In this document: in pieces, positions 32,103 through 42,800 of the stretch
Position numbering within the stretch: the stretch's first letter is position 1
Layout: each line of letters opens with the position of its first letter
Translations under genes and position numbers: made by a program
The notes under the pieces: model-generated
What the model was told of the DNA's origin: nothing
The model's database searches: none
Seen by the model: only the letters and a program-made list of their open reading frames with translations
From: a virus
Strand: one strand, 5' to 3'
Length of the DNA: 64,000 nt
Virus record (IMG/VR): IMGVR_UViG_3300027759_000084
Location: 1 to 64,000 of that record

Positions 32103-33034
32103 GCCTTAAAGCCATCAATAAATTTAAGATGTGTAAGATGTCTCCAACTCAAAAATTGGTGATGCTTTGCCTGTGTGATTGCCACAATCAAGAGTCTGAG
32201 AGATGTGATCCAAGCGTGTCGCTCATCATGAGTTTTACAGGGCTTTCAAACCGGGCTGTAGCTACCGCTTTGAAGGATTTGGAACGTCTAAAACACATCA
32301 AGATTAACCGTGGAAACGGGTTTAAATCATCTTACAACATTGACATAACCAGTGAACCTCCTGCGGTGGTTGATTTAGCCGAACCAGTGAACGTCGTTCC
32401 ACAACCAGTGAACCTGCCGCACCCCCGCAGCACGTTCACTAGTGAACCTCCTGCCATAACCAGTGAACCTCCTGCTGGGGCACCAGTGAACCTCCTGCCT
32501 AAACCAGTGAACCTCGTTCACACAAACAGAGAAGAACAGAGAATTAAACAGAGAATAACCGGAAGTACAGACAGGCTTGATTCGCCATTGTTTGAAGAAA
32601 CCGACTCACACGACTTTCGATCAACCATGGCAGAATGGTTTGAGGACAAGTCACAACGCAAACAGCGTTACACGCATCGTGGATGGAGGGCGCTCTTGAC
32701 CACCTGTCGGCAAAAACCAATCGGCGTGTTGCGATGCGCTGTGAACAAGGCCATGTCGGGAGGCTGGCAAGGCATCCATTTTGATAAAATATCAGCCGAA
32801 GATGCGGCTGCTTTCGAGCCAACTTCAACAATTGCATTTGCCGATCCAATCAAGGACAACCCTAATTTTATGGAATTTCAAGAGTGGTTTGAAAAGCTTC
32901 CTCCAGAGCCAGAATCGACCATAGATGTCGATTTCAACAAAGTTTTGGAATCATACCGTGAAAATAATTCACCAGATGCCTCTATTTCGCACACAGATGG
33001 CCCTCAGAGCGTCGAGGAGGTGTCAGTATGGTAA
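32099..33034 (+). CDS. Replication initiator-like protein carrying iterons, 311 aa
   Basis: The N-terminal domain (about 10-80) is a winged helix (SPTQKLVMLCLCDCHNQESE, then SLIMSFTGLSNRAVATALKD), as in phage replication proteins of the lambda O type. The middle (about 84-140) is Pro-rich and alternates TSEPPA and PVNL peptides. These are encoded by the same DNA repeat read in two phases. The C-terminal part has a helical FEDKSQRKQRYTHRGWRALL segment and an acidic tail that may recruit the helicase. AGGAGG precedes the ATG by 7 bases. The primase-helicase follows with a 7-bp overlap. Confidence 0.8.
   Translation: MSLKAINKFKMCKMSPTQKLVMLCLCDCHNQESERCDPSVSLIMSFTGLSNRAVATALKDLERLKHIKINRGNGFKSSYNIDITSEPPAVVDLAEPVNVVPQPVNLPHPRSTFTSEPPAITSEPPAGAPVNLLPKPVNLVHTNREEQRIKQRITGSTDRLDSPLFEETDSHDFRSTMAEWFEDKSQRKQRYTHRGWRALLTTCRQKPIGVLRCAVNKAMSGGWQGIHFDKISAEDAAAFEPTSTIAFADPIKDNPNFMEFQEWFEKLPPEPESTIDVDFNKVLESYRENNSPDASISHTDGPQSVEEVSVW
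32348..32555 (+). other. Candidate replication origin: seven iterons plus A-rich repeats
   Basis: CCAGTGAAC-type units (one is CTAGTGAAC) start at about 32348, 32383, 32404, 32438, 32459, 32482 and 32503; four extend to ACCAGTGAACCTCCTGC (one with T at position 3). Palindromes GTTCACTAGTGAAC (32434-32447) and GTGAAC-CTC-GTTCAC are included. Directly after, AACAGAGAA occurs three times (32525, 32535, 32547) in an A-rich, purine-biased stretch. The layout mirrors lambda ori: iterons inside the initiator gene followed by an easily melted tract. Confidence 0.75.
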
Positions 33035-34773
33035 CGGTAGCTGATATTAGCCAAAAGCTCTCAAATAAGGCTTTAGAGGTCTGTAAGCTTCTTCTTCCTG
33101 GCGGCAAAGAAGATGGACAGTTTTGGGTGTGTGGAGACATTGCTGGATCGCCAGGAAAAAGCCTGAAGGTGGCTTTTGTTGGCAGTTACGTTGGAAACTG
33201 GCGAGATTGGGCTGATGATTCCAATAAAGGCGATCTTCTCGATTTGTGGCGCATCACAAAAGGAATTACAGCGGCACAAGCCATCAAGGAGGCTAAACAT
33301 TACCTTGGTATTAATGATCCAGTCGATGCAAAAAAGAAGGATTACCGCAAGCCTGTAAATTCCATACCTGAACTTGCCACAGAGGGTAGAGGTGTTGTAT
33401 ATCTCACAGGTTCTAGGCATTTGAAGATTGACATCATACGGAAATTTAAGGTTGAGGGAGTCCGCGAAAGACAGGCTATTGTTTTTCCATGCTACGCGCC
33501 AGATGGCGAGTTGATCAATCGTTCATATCGTACTCTTACTGAACCTAAGCAGGTGTGGCAGGAAAAAGATTGCGCCCCATGTATGTTTGGATGGCATGCA
33601 CTCAATGAACAAGCATATAAGGATAAAACAGTTCTCATTTGCGAGGGTCAAATCGACTGCATGACGTGGACTCAATGGGGAGTCGATTCTATCTCTATTC
33701 CTAATGGCACCGGCACATCATGGGTTGAGTATGAGTGGGATAATCTAGCTCCATTTGACACAATTTATCTGGCATTTGATCAAGACAAAGCCGGAAGAGA
33801 ATTAACCGACAAGATCATCCAGCGTCTAGGTAAGCATCGTTGCATGATTGTCTCAATGCCCAAAAAGGATGCGAACGATTGTCTAAAATCTGGCTACACT
33901 CAAAAGGATGCTTTAGATTGGATTGGAAATGCCAAGATGGCTGCAATCCATAAATTCGTGCGTGGCGATGAGTTGGAGGAACGTGTTGTAGCTTCATACA
34001 CCCCCAAGGAGGAAGCCTTTACATTGCCATTTTTTAAGGGCGATTGGCATGAGGGTACTGGGTTTTATTTTCGACCAGGAGAATTGACAGTATGGGGCGG
34101 CTTAGCCTTTGCTGGCAAGAGTACTATGCTTAACTTTTTGAAGGCAAACGTAGTCAGTAAAAGGAGATATATTTTTGAGGCAACCATGGAGATGTTGGTT
34201 GAGAATCAAATCGGCAGGTTGGCAAAGGTTTGTATGGGTCATGAGATCAACGAGCCGAAGTTGCGTCGATTCTGTCAAGAAATAGGTAGGTATCTTCTAT
34301 TTGCTGATGTCGTTGGAAGTATAGCAATGGAAGAGTTGATGGAAATGCTATGGTTTGCCAATCGTAGATATGGATGCACAGATTTCATCATTGACTCAAT
34401 GATGAGAATTAAAGGTCAAGCTGACATGGAAAAGCAGGCTGAAATCGTGAACACTCTGCAAAATTTTGTCAAGGAAAGCGGCAGTCATGTGCATCTCGTA
34501 TGTCATTTTCGCAAGCCAGTTGAAGGCGAAAGACCAACAATGTATCACGTCAAGGGATCATCTGCACTCATCGACAATCCAGACAATGTTGCAATTATCA
34601 TTAGAAATAAGGCGAAGGATGACGCTATCAAGGCTGGTAAATCTCGCGAGATAATCGACGCTATGCACGACACTGAAGTGATTATTGAGAAGCAGCGCGT
34701 TAGTGGTTGGGTAGGAAGCTTCAAGTTGAAGTACCATAAAAATACCTTTTCTTTTTCAGCGGCATCAAAATGA
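33028..34773 (+). CDS. T7 gp4-like primase-helicase, 581 aa
   Basis: The N-terminal part (about 30-95) has the WRDWADDSNKGDLLDLW pattern of phage primases but no CxxC zinc finger, so template recognition may differ. TOPRIM is at about 200-260: VLICEGQIDCMTW with E206, YLAFDQDKAGREL with D251 and D253. The RecA-like helicase has Walker A GGLAFAGKST (357-366), Walker B DFIIDS (452-457) and HLVCHFRKP. It unwinds DNA and primes lagging-strand synthesis. AGGAGG lies 8 bases before the ATG. Being next to the iteron-bearing initiator implies origin loading. Confidence 0.93.
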   Translation: MVTVADISQKLSNKALEVCKLLLPGGKEDGQFWVCGDIAGSPGKSLKVAFVGSYVGNWRDWADDSNKGDLLDLWRITKGITAAQAIKEAKHYLGINDPVDAKKKDYRKPVNSIPELATEGRGVVYLTGSRHLKIDIIRKFKVEGVRERQAIVFPCYAPDGELINRSYRTLTEPKQVWQEKDCAPCMFGWHALNEQAYKDKTVLICEGQIDCMTWTQWGVDSISIPNGTGTSWVEYEWDNLAPFDTIYLAFDQDKAGRELTDKIIQRLGKHRCMIVSMPKKDANDCLKSGYTQKDALDWIGNAKMAAIHKFVRGDELEERVVASYTPKEEAFTLPFFKGDWHEGTGFYFRPGELTVWGGLAFAGKSTMLNFLKANVVSKRRYIFEATMEMLVENQIGRLAKVCMGHEINEPKLRRFCQEIGRYLLFADVVGSIAMEELMEMLWFANRRYGCTDFIIDSMMRIKGQADMEKQAEIVNTLQNFVKESGSHVHLVCHFRKPVEGERPTMYHVKGSSALIDNPDNVAIIIRNKAKDDAIKAGKSREIIDAMHDTEVIIEKQRVSGWVGSFKLKYHKNTFSFSAASK

Positions 34774-34831
34774 AGTTTTGAAATCCCACTTGCATCTCAA
34801 CCAAAAACGGACGTATAGTTAGATACAGAAT

Positions 34832-35053
34832 ATGAAAACCATTGATGAACTGGAAAAGATGCTACTCGAACTCTCATGGGTTCCAGTTGATAAACGCCTG
34901 CCAACCATTGAAGACGCCAACAAATACGGCGACGTAGATTGGTCCGATGGCGATGACATCTGGGAAGGTGCGTATGACCGTGGATACGATCACGCAACGC
35001 ATTGGAGAAAGATTATGCTTCCGAATGCTAAAGTAGAAGCTCACCGCGAATGA
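34832..35053 (+). CDS. DUF551-like small protein, 73 aa
   Basis: It contains SWVPVDKRLPTIEDANKYGD and a late ATHWRKIMLP, the pattern of DUF551-type phage proteins (W-x-P-x(3-5)-LP ... THWxxLP). The function of this family is unknown. An AAAACGGACG element lies 21-30 bases upstream of the ATG, similar to the repeat at other early leaders, followed by TATAGT. Confidence 0.75.
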   Translation: MKTIDELEKMLLELSWVPVDKRLPTIEDANKYGDVDWSDGDDIWEGAYDRGYDHATHWRKIMLPNAKVEAHRE

Positions 35054-35319
35054 ATACAGAATCCAAAAACAATGTTGTCAGCGTTTCATCAGAAGCCTTG
35101 TTGGGCCGGATGCTTTTTGTCTATGCGCTTAACGGAGTGATTAAATGCTTATCCGCTGACGAAATCCGCCAGTTTGAATCTGCGATGTTGGATGTTGGAT
35201 GGAAGCATACAGCAACCATTGACCCTGCGCGATGGATTGAAGCGATGGCAAACGGGAAGGCTGAACCTTCTGACATGCTGGATGAACTACAATTTTGTCC
35301 GACTGACAATCAAGCGTAG
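35050..35319 (+). CDS. Hypothetical protein, 89 aa
   Basis: A helical protein (MNTESKNNVVSVSSEALLGR onward) coupled to the previous gene by ATGA. There is a Trp-containing segment in the middle (DVGWKHTATIDPARWIEAMA). No family is recognised. Confidence 0.68.
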   Translation: MNTESKNNVVSVSSEALLGRMLFVYALNGVIKCLSADEIRQFESAMLDVGWKHTATIDPARWIEAMANGKAEPSDMLDELQFCPTDNQA

Positions 35320-35388
35320 GCTCCAGCGGAAGTTTAACTACTTCATCCAACAAGGATTTAATTGACAAACCCGAACCGATACAGGATA

Positions 35389-35541
35389 ATGAAAAATGAA
35401 CTCAAAAATCAACACGCCGTTCTCCTTGGAAGTCTTGGAGGCAAAGCAAGCTCAAAGGTTAGAAGCAAAAGAAAGACTGCGGCCTCACGCGAAAACGGTA
35501 AAAAGGGTGGGAGGCCAAGGAAAAATGTTTTGCCAGAATGA
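35389..35541 (+). CDS. Small Lys/Arg-rich LGxxGG...GGRPRK protein, 50 aa
   Basis: It reads through HAVLLGSLGGKASSKVRSKR and ends with RENGKKGGRPRKNVLPE. This LGxxGG-x(n)-NGxxGGRPRK pattern recurs in tiny phage proteins of unknown function. The GGRPRK end resembles an AT-hook-like DNA-minor-groove motif. It overlaps the start of the HNH gene by 17 bases in another frame, and an overlapping longer frame from 35396 is a shadow. Confidence 0.7.
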   Translation: MKNELKNQHAVLLGSLGGKASSKVRSKRKTAASRENGKKGGRPRKNVLPE

Positions 35542-36177
35542 TTTTGAAGGCAAGCAATTTGGATTTTTAACTCCACTTGGAAGGTCTGAATCAAAATCAA
35601 AGTACGGAGTTGTGTGGAGATTCAAATGCAAATGTGGCAATGAGGTTGAGAAGATAGCTCACAGTGTTTTTTTTTCTGGAGGGGTGAGAAGCTGTGGCTG
35701 TTACGTAGCACCTATTAGGGAGGCTTAAAGCACGGCCTTCATGGCCACTATCTATATAACCAATGGTGCGGTATTATAGGAAGATGCACCAATCCAAATA
35801 ATTCAAGATGGGAGTCTTATGGAGGAAGAGGTATTTGCATCTCTCCAGAGTGGAGAAATGATCCTCAAAAGTTTTTAGACTACATGGGTCCAAGACCTTC
35901 CGTAAATCATTCTATCGACAGAATAGACAATGATAAGGGTTACGAACCTGGGAATTTGAGATGGGCTGATAGAAAGACTCAGCAAAGAAATCGAAGAGCC
36001 AATGTTGTTATTGAATACAATGGTCAAAAAATGTGCGTAACTGAATGGGCTGAAAAAATAGGATTAGAATATAGCTGCTTGAGCGCAAGGCTCAAAAGAG
36101 GATGGAAACTTGAAAGGGCCATGTCATCAAAAAGTTATAAATTTGAACAATGCAATCACCGCATCCAGCAAGGATGA
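35525..36177 (+). pseudogene. AP2/HNH homing endonuclease, broken by frameshift
   Basis: The first part (MFCQNDFEGKQFGFLTPLGR, then WRFKCKCGNEVEK and GGVRSCGCYV) is a CxCG/SCGC zinc ribbon ending at the stop at 35726-35728. The -1 frame then continues without its own good start: LKHGLHGHYLYNQWCGIIGR, CTNPNNSRWESYGGRGICIS, DYMGPRPSVNHSIDRIDNDK, GYEPGNLRWADRKTQQRNRR (HNH core). It ends with an AP2-like EYNGQKMCVTEWAEKIGLEY. The shift falls between 35719 and 35725, with no slippery heptamer. The simplest view is a damaged homing endonuclease or a sequence error. Confidence 0.8.
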
Positions 36178-36806
36178 TCAGTTGGCCAAAGTGGCCTAAG
36201 TTCAGGCTCGTCCATATCCTTTTTTCTTATCCATATTTTCATTGGCAGCAGGCAATGGCACACGGCGCAGTTCTTCAATAGCGGATCGCTAGGCGTATGC
36301 CGACTCGTCAAAAATGAGTTGATATGACCAACTAGACTCCTAGTTGAGCAAGATACGCAGAACTCCACAATCTTATCCGTGTTCTTCGGGCATGTCGCGC
36401 AAATAGCCGCTCTTCGATTCGCCTCCTCTTGATCCACAAGCTCGCCAGCCAAGTAAGGTTTTACGGCGGAGTTGTAGAATCGCTTCATCATCTGAAACGC
36501 TCCAATTTTAGCTTCGCTGTCAGGATCACGCTCGACACACAAGTCAGGACGATGCTGGCAAAATGCTTCCTGCATGATGAGGCCAAGATTCGCTGGAATC
36601 TCAATGCCATTTCCTTCCAGGTGCTCTTGAACTGACTTCGCTAGATCACGCCAGCCGTATCTGACGAACACCGTGTTTGTGGATTCGACGTGGTAGAAGA
36701 AGCCGTATGTATCGCCAGTGATGACAGCCGTTGGAAATAGCTCACGCAGCTTCGCGTGGTTAAATTCCTTTGGGATGGTGTTTTTGCGGATGAGTTCTTG
36801 CATCAC
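36156..36806 (-). CDS. Hypothetical Cys-rich protein at end of virion operon, 216 aa
   Basis: A 216-aa protein. The N-terminal half is alpha/beta (YGFFYHVESTNTVFVRYGWR). The C-terminal half has a zinc-ribbon-like set of Cys pairs (AAICATCPKNTDKIVEFCVS, then CAVCHCLLPMKIWIRKK). It is the last gene of the leftward virion operon, coupled to the giant gene by ATGA. It converges on the broken endonuclease with a 22-bp overlap. The function is unknown. Confidence 0.7.
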   Translation of the reverse strand: MMQELIRKNTIPKEFNHAKLRELFPTAVITGDTYGFFYHVESTNTVFVRYGWRDLAKSVQEHLEGNGIEIPANLGLIMQEAFCQHRPDLCVERDPDSEAKIGAFQMMKRFYNSAVKPYLAGELVDQEEANRRAAICATCPKNTDKIVEFCVSCSTRSLVGHINSFLTSRHTPSDPLLKNCAVCHCLLPMKIWIRKKDMDEPELRPLWPTDHPCWMR

Positions 36807-39800
36807 GTTGCAGGTTGATAGCCCCTATAGACCTTCTTGAGCGCCCTATCGCGCACTTCGTCAGCTTTGTCCAACAAGAATGCTCTAGCGCGTTCTGTGG
36901 GCATCTGGAGCGCACGCTGACCATATCGCAGAAGCATTTGCTTGTAGCCCTTGCCAGTTTCAAGGCTGTAGTTGTCGGCTTCTTCCTGCGTGAGTGAGCG
37001 ACGACGAGCGCCCTTGCCAACCATGCGGTGTTCGGCATTGGCAGGAGTCAGCCAAATTCCACGGGAATTGAGAGCGCCAAGAACCTTGTAGGCAGGATCG
37101 GTTGGCTTCACCATGAACTCGCGGCTTCCAGGATACACATTGCGTTGGATTTGCTGCCCCAAGATGTCGTAGTACTCCTTGCCTTCGTAGCGACGGTAAA
37201 CAGGGATGTGCGAGGCTGTTTTCTCCCATAGCGTTTCGTATTTACGCAGATTTGGATCTTGCGCGTAGTCGATGTCCTTCAAGAATCGAGGAACGAAGCC
37301 GCCAGCGTAGCTCGACATCACCTTGGCAAAACGCTCCATGCGTTTCTCGTTGGGGTCTTTGCTGGACAGGCTGTTGCCGAATAGCTCTTGGAACTGGGAA
37401 AGAGCAGGAATGTCAGCGGCAGCAGCAGCGCCAGACATTGCGGCACTTGCCATAATTTGAGCCACGTTTTTGTCATTCCATTGATCTGGGGAGAAGCGGA
37501 TCAAGTCAGAAAGACTTCCGATAGCTGCAAGCGCAGATGAAATAGGCCAGTTGGCGTAATTGAACACCTTGCCATTGATGCCGATAGTGTACTCTTTCTC
37601 GCCAGCGGCCAGCTTCTGCTGCTTCTTCTCAGGTGTGAGGTTACCCCAGCTACCATTGATGAACCAACCACGCTTCTCGTCATCTGGCTCGTCTGCGATG
37701 GCCTTGAGGATTTGGTAGCCAGCAACGGATAGCATCACTCCAATGAGCTGATTGCGCCGAATTGAGTCGATGAATGCTTCTTTTCCACTGATGCGATTAG
37801 GATCAAATTCAGCCTCAAATGCGCGAGCGAAACCAATGCCTGGAATGAAGCTCAGACCTTGGTTGAATTTGTTGCCAGCGAAACGTGCAAATCGAACACC
37901 GCCAAAGTTGGCTGCATTGTAAGCAGCGAACTGCATGAAGTAGGCGAATGCCAACTCAAGTCCAGAAAGAATCCTATCGCCATTCTGTGCTGAGTCATTC
38001 CATCCGCGTTGAGCTTGTTTCAGGAATCTATCAGCACCTGCTTCAGCATTGGTCACAAGCGATCTGATCGCACGATAGCCGACACCACCAAGTCCAGATG
38101 GATCAAGCGTCATGGCACCTTGTTGACCGAAGAAGTTGGCGTTCTCGGACACGTTGCCAAGTTTATCCAGTTCTGCCATCATGTCGGCCAGAGCGTAGGA
38201 ATCAAGAATAGCCTTGTCGCGTGCAGACTTGGGAGGTGTTCCGCCGAAGTCTTTCTGAATAATGGTGTCCTTGTAAGGCTTCAAATTAGACTTCTTCTCC
38301 ATTTCAGCAATCTTAGCTGGATCGAGTCCAATCTGGCGGAATACGATGGAAAGCGAGCCTTCCTTGGTGAGTCCACTATTGAATACGTCGAGAGCAGTCA
38401 GTAAACGGCTAACTGTCCGCATAAACAAGCCTGCGCTCTTGACGAGAATCTTGTCAGACTTCGCCATTTGTTCTGCCAGCTTGTTGCTCTTGCCGATATT
38501 GCCCCATTGCATGTTCTCGGTCACATCGTTCATAGATGGATCAAGAAACACTGGATCACCACTAACAAGGTATTGCCACGCGATACGGGCTTGGCGTCCA
38601 TAGGCACTCAGCAATCGAGCGAGTGTTTTGTATGCACCAGCAAGCTCAGATGGAAGCTGTTTTGGATTGGTGAATCCAGCGATGAACACGCGAGATAATG
38701 CCGTTGAAAGCTCGAATGCACCGCTGGCAACAGCAAGACCAATTGAGACGATAGTATTTGGACCAGAGAGCACACTGGAAACCCAGAAGTCAGCGAGCAT
38801 CTTTACCACTGGAATCTTGAGTTCGCCTTGCAGCACCTCAAGCAGCTTGTAGGCCGCAACTTGGCGCTTCACAGCGTTCAATCCTTCGTCTTGAAGAACC
38901 TCAATAAGCGAATTGATCTTCTCGCGCTCAGTCTCGGTGAACTCGGACTTGATGCCGAATTTCTCTGCCATGCGCTTTGCCAGTTCATCGTTATCAAAGA
39001 TGCCAAGATTGATGTCCTCAACGATACGCATCCGTTGCGCTTGAAGAGCTTTAGCGCCTTCTTTGCTGAGATTCTTCTTGGCCTCTTCTGCGCGAATCAT
39101 ACGCTCAAGCATACCATCTAGGATACGAGTGCGATTGGATTCCCATGCTTCCGCGAACAAGTCTGCGAGACGTGCCTTTTGCTCTGGCGTTGCGTTCTTG
39201 AGTTCTTCGTTGGCAGAGATGGCGTCAAAGATGCGCTGACGGTATTCTTCAACTGTTTTTGCGCTTTGGGAGAGAAGCTGACGCCAAGGGATAGGCGTCC
39301 TGAGAGGAATTTCCTCGCCACGGCGCATGTTATTGATCTCATTGATCATTCGTCGCAGGGCTTTTGGGCCTTGCAGAATGTTGAATGCAGCCATTGCTTC
39401 GAGATCAGTCTTTTCGCGCTCAGCAGTCTTGAATAGGCGTTCAGCCACATCAGGCGAAACATCCAATTTAGCGAGGCGTTCAGCAAACTTTGATTTCTCA
39501 ACTGGATCAGAAACTTGATCTTTGAAAGCCTTGTTAATGGAGTCACCAGATGTTGATTTTGATAGGTCTTTGGAACCTTGGCGCAACCTTTCCTCAGTAG
39601 AGTAAATAAGTCTGGATGCTTGTTTGTCGGCAATCTCAACTCGGCGCTTCTCGATTTTGAATTTCTTCATTCGAGCCAAGTCGGCACGCTCTCTGGATGC
39701 GGTTAGGAATAAGCGTTCAGAGACCTCTTCACCAACCTTGAGTGCGTCCAATCGTTCTGCGAATTGCTCAAATGATACAGGGTTTTTAACCTGATCTCTA

Positions 39801-42800
39801 AATGCTCGAATGATGGAGTCTTTTTGCTCCTTCTTTGACATTCCTTCAGGTGGATTCTTGAATCCTTGGCGATACAATTCCTCAAAGCGATAGACGATTT
39901 GAGATGCCTTGTTTTCGGCAATCTCAATTTCGTTGGCGATCTCTTCTGCTGTTGGCTCAATAGGTTGACCTTCTGCAACACGTTTCTCCACCGTGTCGAT
40001 AATCTCCTTGCGCTTCTTGCGCTTTTTCTTCTCTGTTGGCGTATCGTTTGGAGATTCCTCTCCAAGCAACTTGCCCATAATAGAGCGAAACTCAGCCAAG
40101 TCTTTTGCCTCCGCCGTCGCTGCTTCCTCATCCGACATTTGCAGAATGGCGTTAAGCTCGCTTCGCTCTGCATCTGTCATGGATGCCTTAGCATTTGCTA
40201 CCTTCATATCCTTGCGACGTTTGTAGAAAGCAAATCTACGAACCAGCATCTTTGCCCTTTCCCACAAGGTCTTATCTCCACCTTCAAATACCTGTTCACC
40301 TTCCTTGATCAATGCCCACTCATCATTATTGACGGCATCCTGAGCTATCTCATCCGCCGCCTGCTGATTGGCCTTATCAGAATTCTCATACGAGTTTTGC
40401 GTGAAGCTAGTCGCATTCTCACTTCCAAAGTTGGAAATAAGGATATTAGTTCTAGCCTCCTTCATCACCTTCTCTGCGATTTCACGAATGAACATCCAGC
40501 TATAACGAGCCTTGTTCACAAGATAGCGTCGTTGTCCAAGGTGTTGACCTTTCTTGCTACCTACTCCTTGCCAGAATGCAGATAGGCGCTCGCTAAGTTT
40601 GGATAGTTGCTTCTTTCTGTCTGGAGACTTCGCCTTGCGTGCAGCATTGTCCACACGTTGACGGACTTCGATAGTCAGAGCGTCTTGGGCCATCAAGTCT
40701 TGCTCAATGCCAATGCTTTCAAGGAACACTGGCGAGATGACTGAGTTGGCAATATCATCAAGTGAAACGCCTTCCTTCTCAAGGTTGTTGACGTATTTTA
40801 TGGCAGCGTCGCTGTATTCTTCAGCAGATTTTACCGCGCGATCAATTGGCATGAAGTTTGTGAACTGAACACCTCCAAACGGAGCCTTAGCCTTTCCAGT
40901 GTTCGCGGCATCAACTTCCTTCCTGTAATCTTCCGTGGCCTGACTATCCACAATAGACGCCATCGCTCTTGTCTGGAATCCAGACGGTGGCATAACGATG
41001 ACAGAACCAGCGCGTTCGCCTTCGGTGGTAAAGGTAGCAAATGGAGACTCACCTTCAATCAACAGCGCCCCACTGTCCTCATACAGCCCTTGCAAAATGC
41101 GGCTGAACTCGGTTTCCGTCACATCAGGCATCGACTGCTTCACAATGCTGAAAAGCTCGTCTAGCGGCACCGATGGGCCATTTGTCTTTGGAGCAATATC
41201 GTATGCTGCACGAATAGTAGAACGCACTTCCTTGTCGCGTTCGTCGTAGTCAGTGTTGCGAGCTACTTCAGCGCCACTGTTGAATGCGGCATCGTTGGGG
41301 GAATCGTAGGTGACTTTGGATGCTTTTGCTTGGCTTGGTAACTTGGTAACTATAGCGCCATTGGCTGCAATGTTTGCCTTAACTACCACAAACTCATCGC
41401 CCAATCTCTCTTTAAGATAATCAACAAGTTCGTTCCCATCGAAACCTTTTTGGAATGTGTCTCCTTGCTTCTTTTTGATAACGATAGACTTAGGCTCTAC
41501 GCCAGTTTCTCCACTGGCGCGATCAACATCTCCACTCCACTTGCGAACGCCTATAATAGCCTTCCCACCATCATTTAAAAGTGATCCAATTTGATCTACA
41601 ATTGCATCTCTGATATTCTTTGGGACGACGTTTAGTACGTTAAGGTTTACAATGCCGTCATACTTTTCCGTAATTTGACTGGAATCGGTAAATGTTGGCG
41701 GCTGATTTCCCTTCCATCTTTCAGGATTGACCTCAAACGAATCAACATTGGCGATTTCTTCGCGCATGGCATCTGATCCAAGACCCAATCCAGCGCCATA
41801 ATCAAGAACTCGGATGTTTGGCGACTTGTTAGCAAGGAGTATATTGGCCGCTTTTTGATACGATCCAACAGTTGTCGCAACTTGAGTGGTTCCAGACTGA
41901 GGCTCGTATGGAATGCTCGAAAGGCCAGCGTTTACAATTGCATTTTGAACTTGGTTTCCACCAAGCATTACAATCGCATCCTCTTTAGATATATTTTCGC
42001 TTGAGTATGGTTCTATTGCCGCTCGTTGCTCTGGCGTAAATTTACGACGCGCCTCAACATCTCTAGCTTCAATTTCGCCAGCCAGTCGCTTATATTTAGC
42101 TGTTGGCTCATCCTTCTTGCCGTCGATATAGCTCTTCAGCAGTTCAGCGTCGATCTCATCGAGGTCTTTCTTTGTGCTACGCTTGGCGAGTTTGATCGCG
42201 GACTGAGCGAACTTTAGTTTGTAAGGAGGGCCAGCAAGGAACCTAGCGGCAGCGTCAATATCTCCTTCAAACTGAAATGAAGCAGTGCGGAGTAGTGATC
42301 TAGCATCCGCCACTGCCTTACGCATAGCGTCCCGCTTCTTGACCGAGTTCGCCTCTGTCTCAAACTGAGATGGAGAACCACCTTCAGCAAACCCTTCAAT
42401 CTTTTGAATGGCGTGCTGTACTTCGTGCATGATCGTCCCAACACCTCCCCTAAACATGAAGAGTTCACTTCTAGGATCGACGTTAAAGTATCCTTGAGGA
42501 TTAAATGAAGCGACATTTTGTGTCGGAAGTTTAGCTCCCCAAACTTCACGATTCCTTAAATTAGGATATGCCTCAAACAGAGCGGGATGGTCGATGACTT
42601 CTCCAAGGGTTAGCTTCTTGCCGATTGCTGGAAGCCTGCGGAGTTTCGCCTCGTTATCAGGCACCTCAAACCGCATCTTCCCGTCATATTTGCCGGGGAA
42701 CCAGCCAGTGACAGCGCGAATCTCTTCGCTCGTTTTGCCTGCTGCGGCCATCGCTTTAGCTGTATCCAACGAGTCGCGCATGAACTGACGACGCTCTTCG

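Noticed and set aside
32348-32520. CRISPR-like array
   Set aside because: The repeats are short (9-17 bp), the spacers are irregular, and the repeats are part of a coding gene and fit an iteron array.
35284-35365. 27-codon basic frame after the gene at 35050-35319
   Set aside because: It overlaps that gene's end and has no distinct leader or recognisable pattern; it may be chance.
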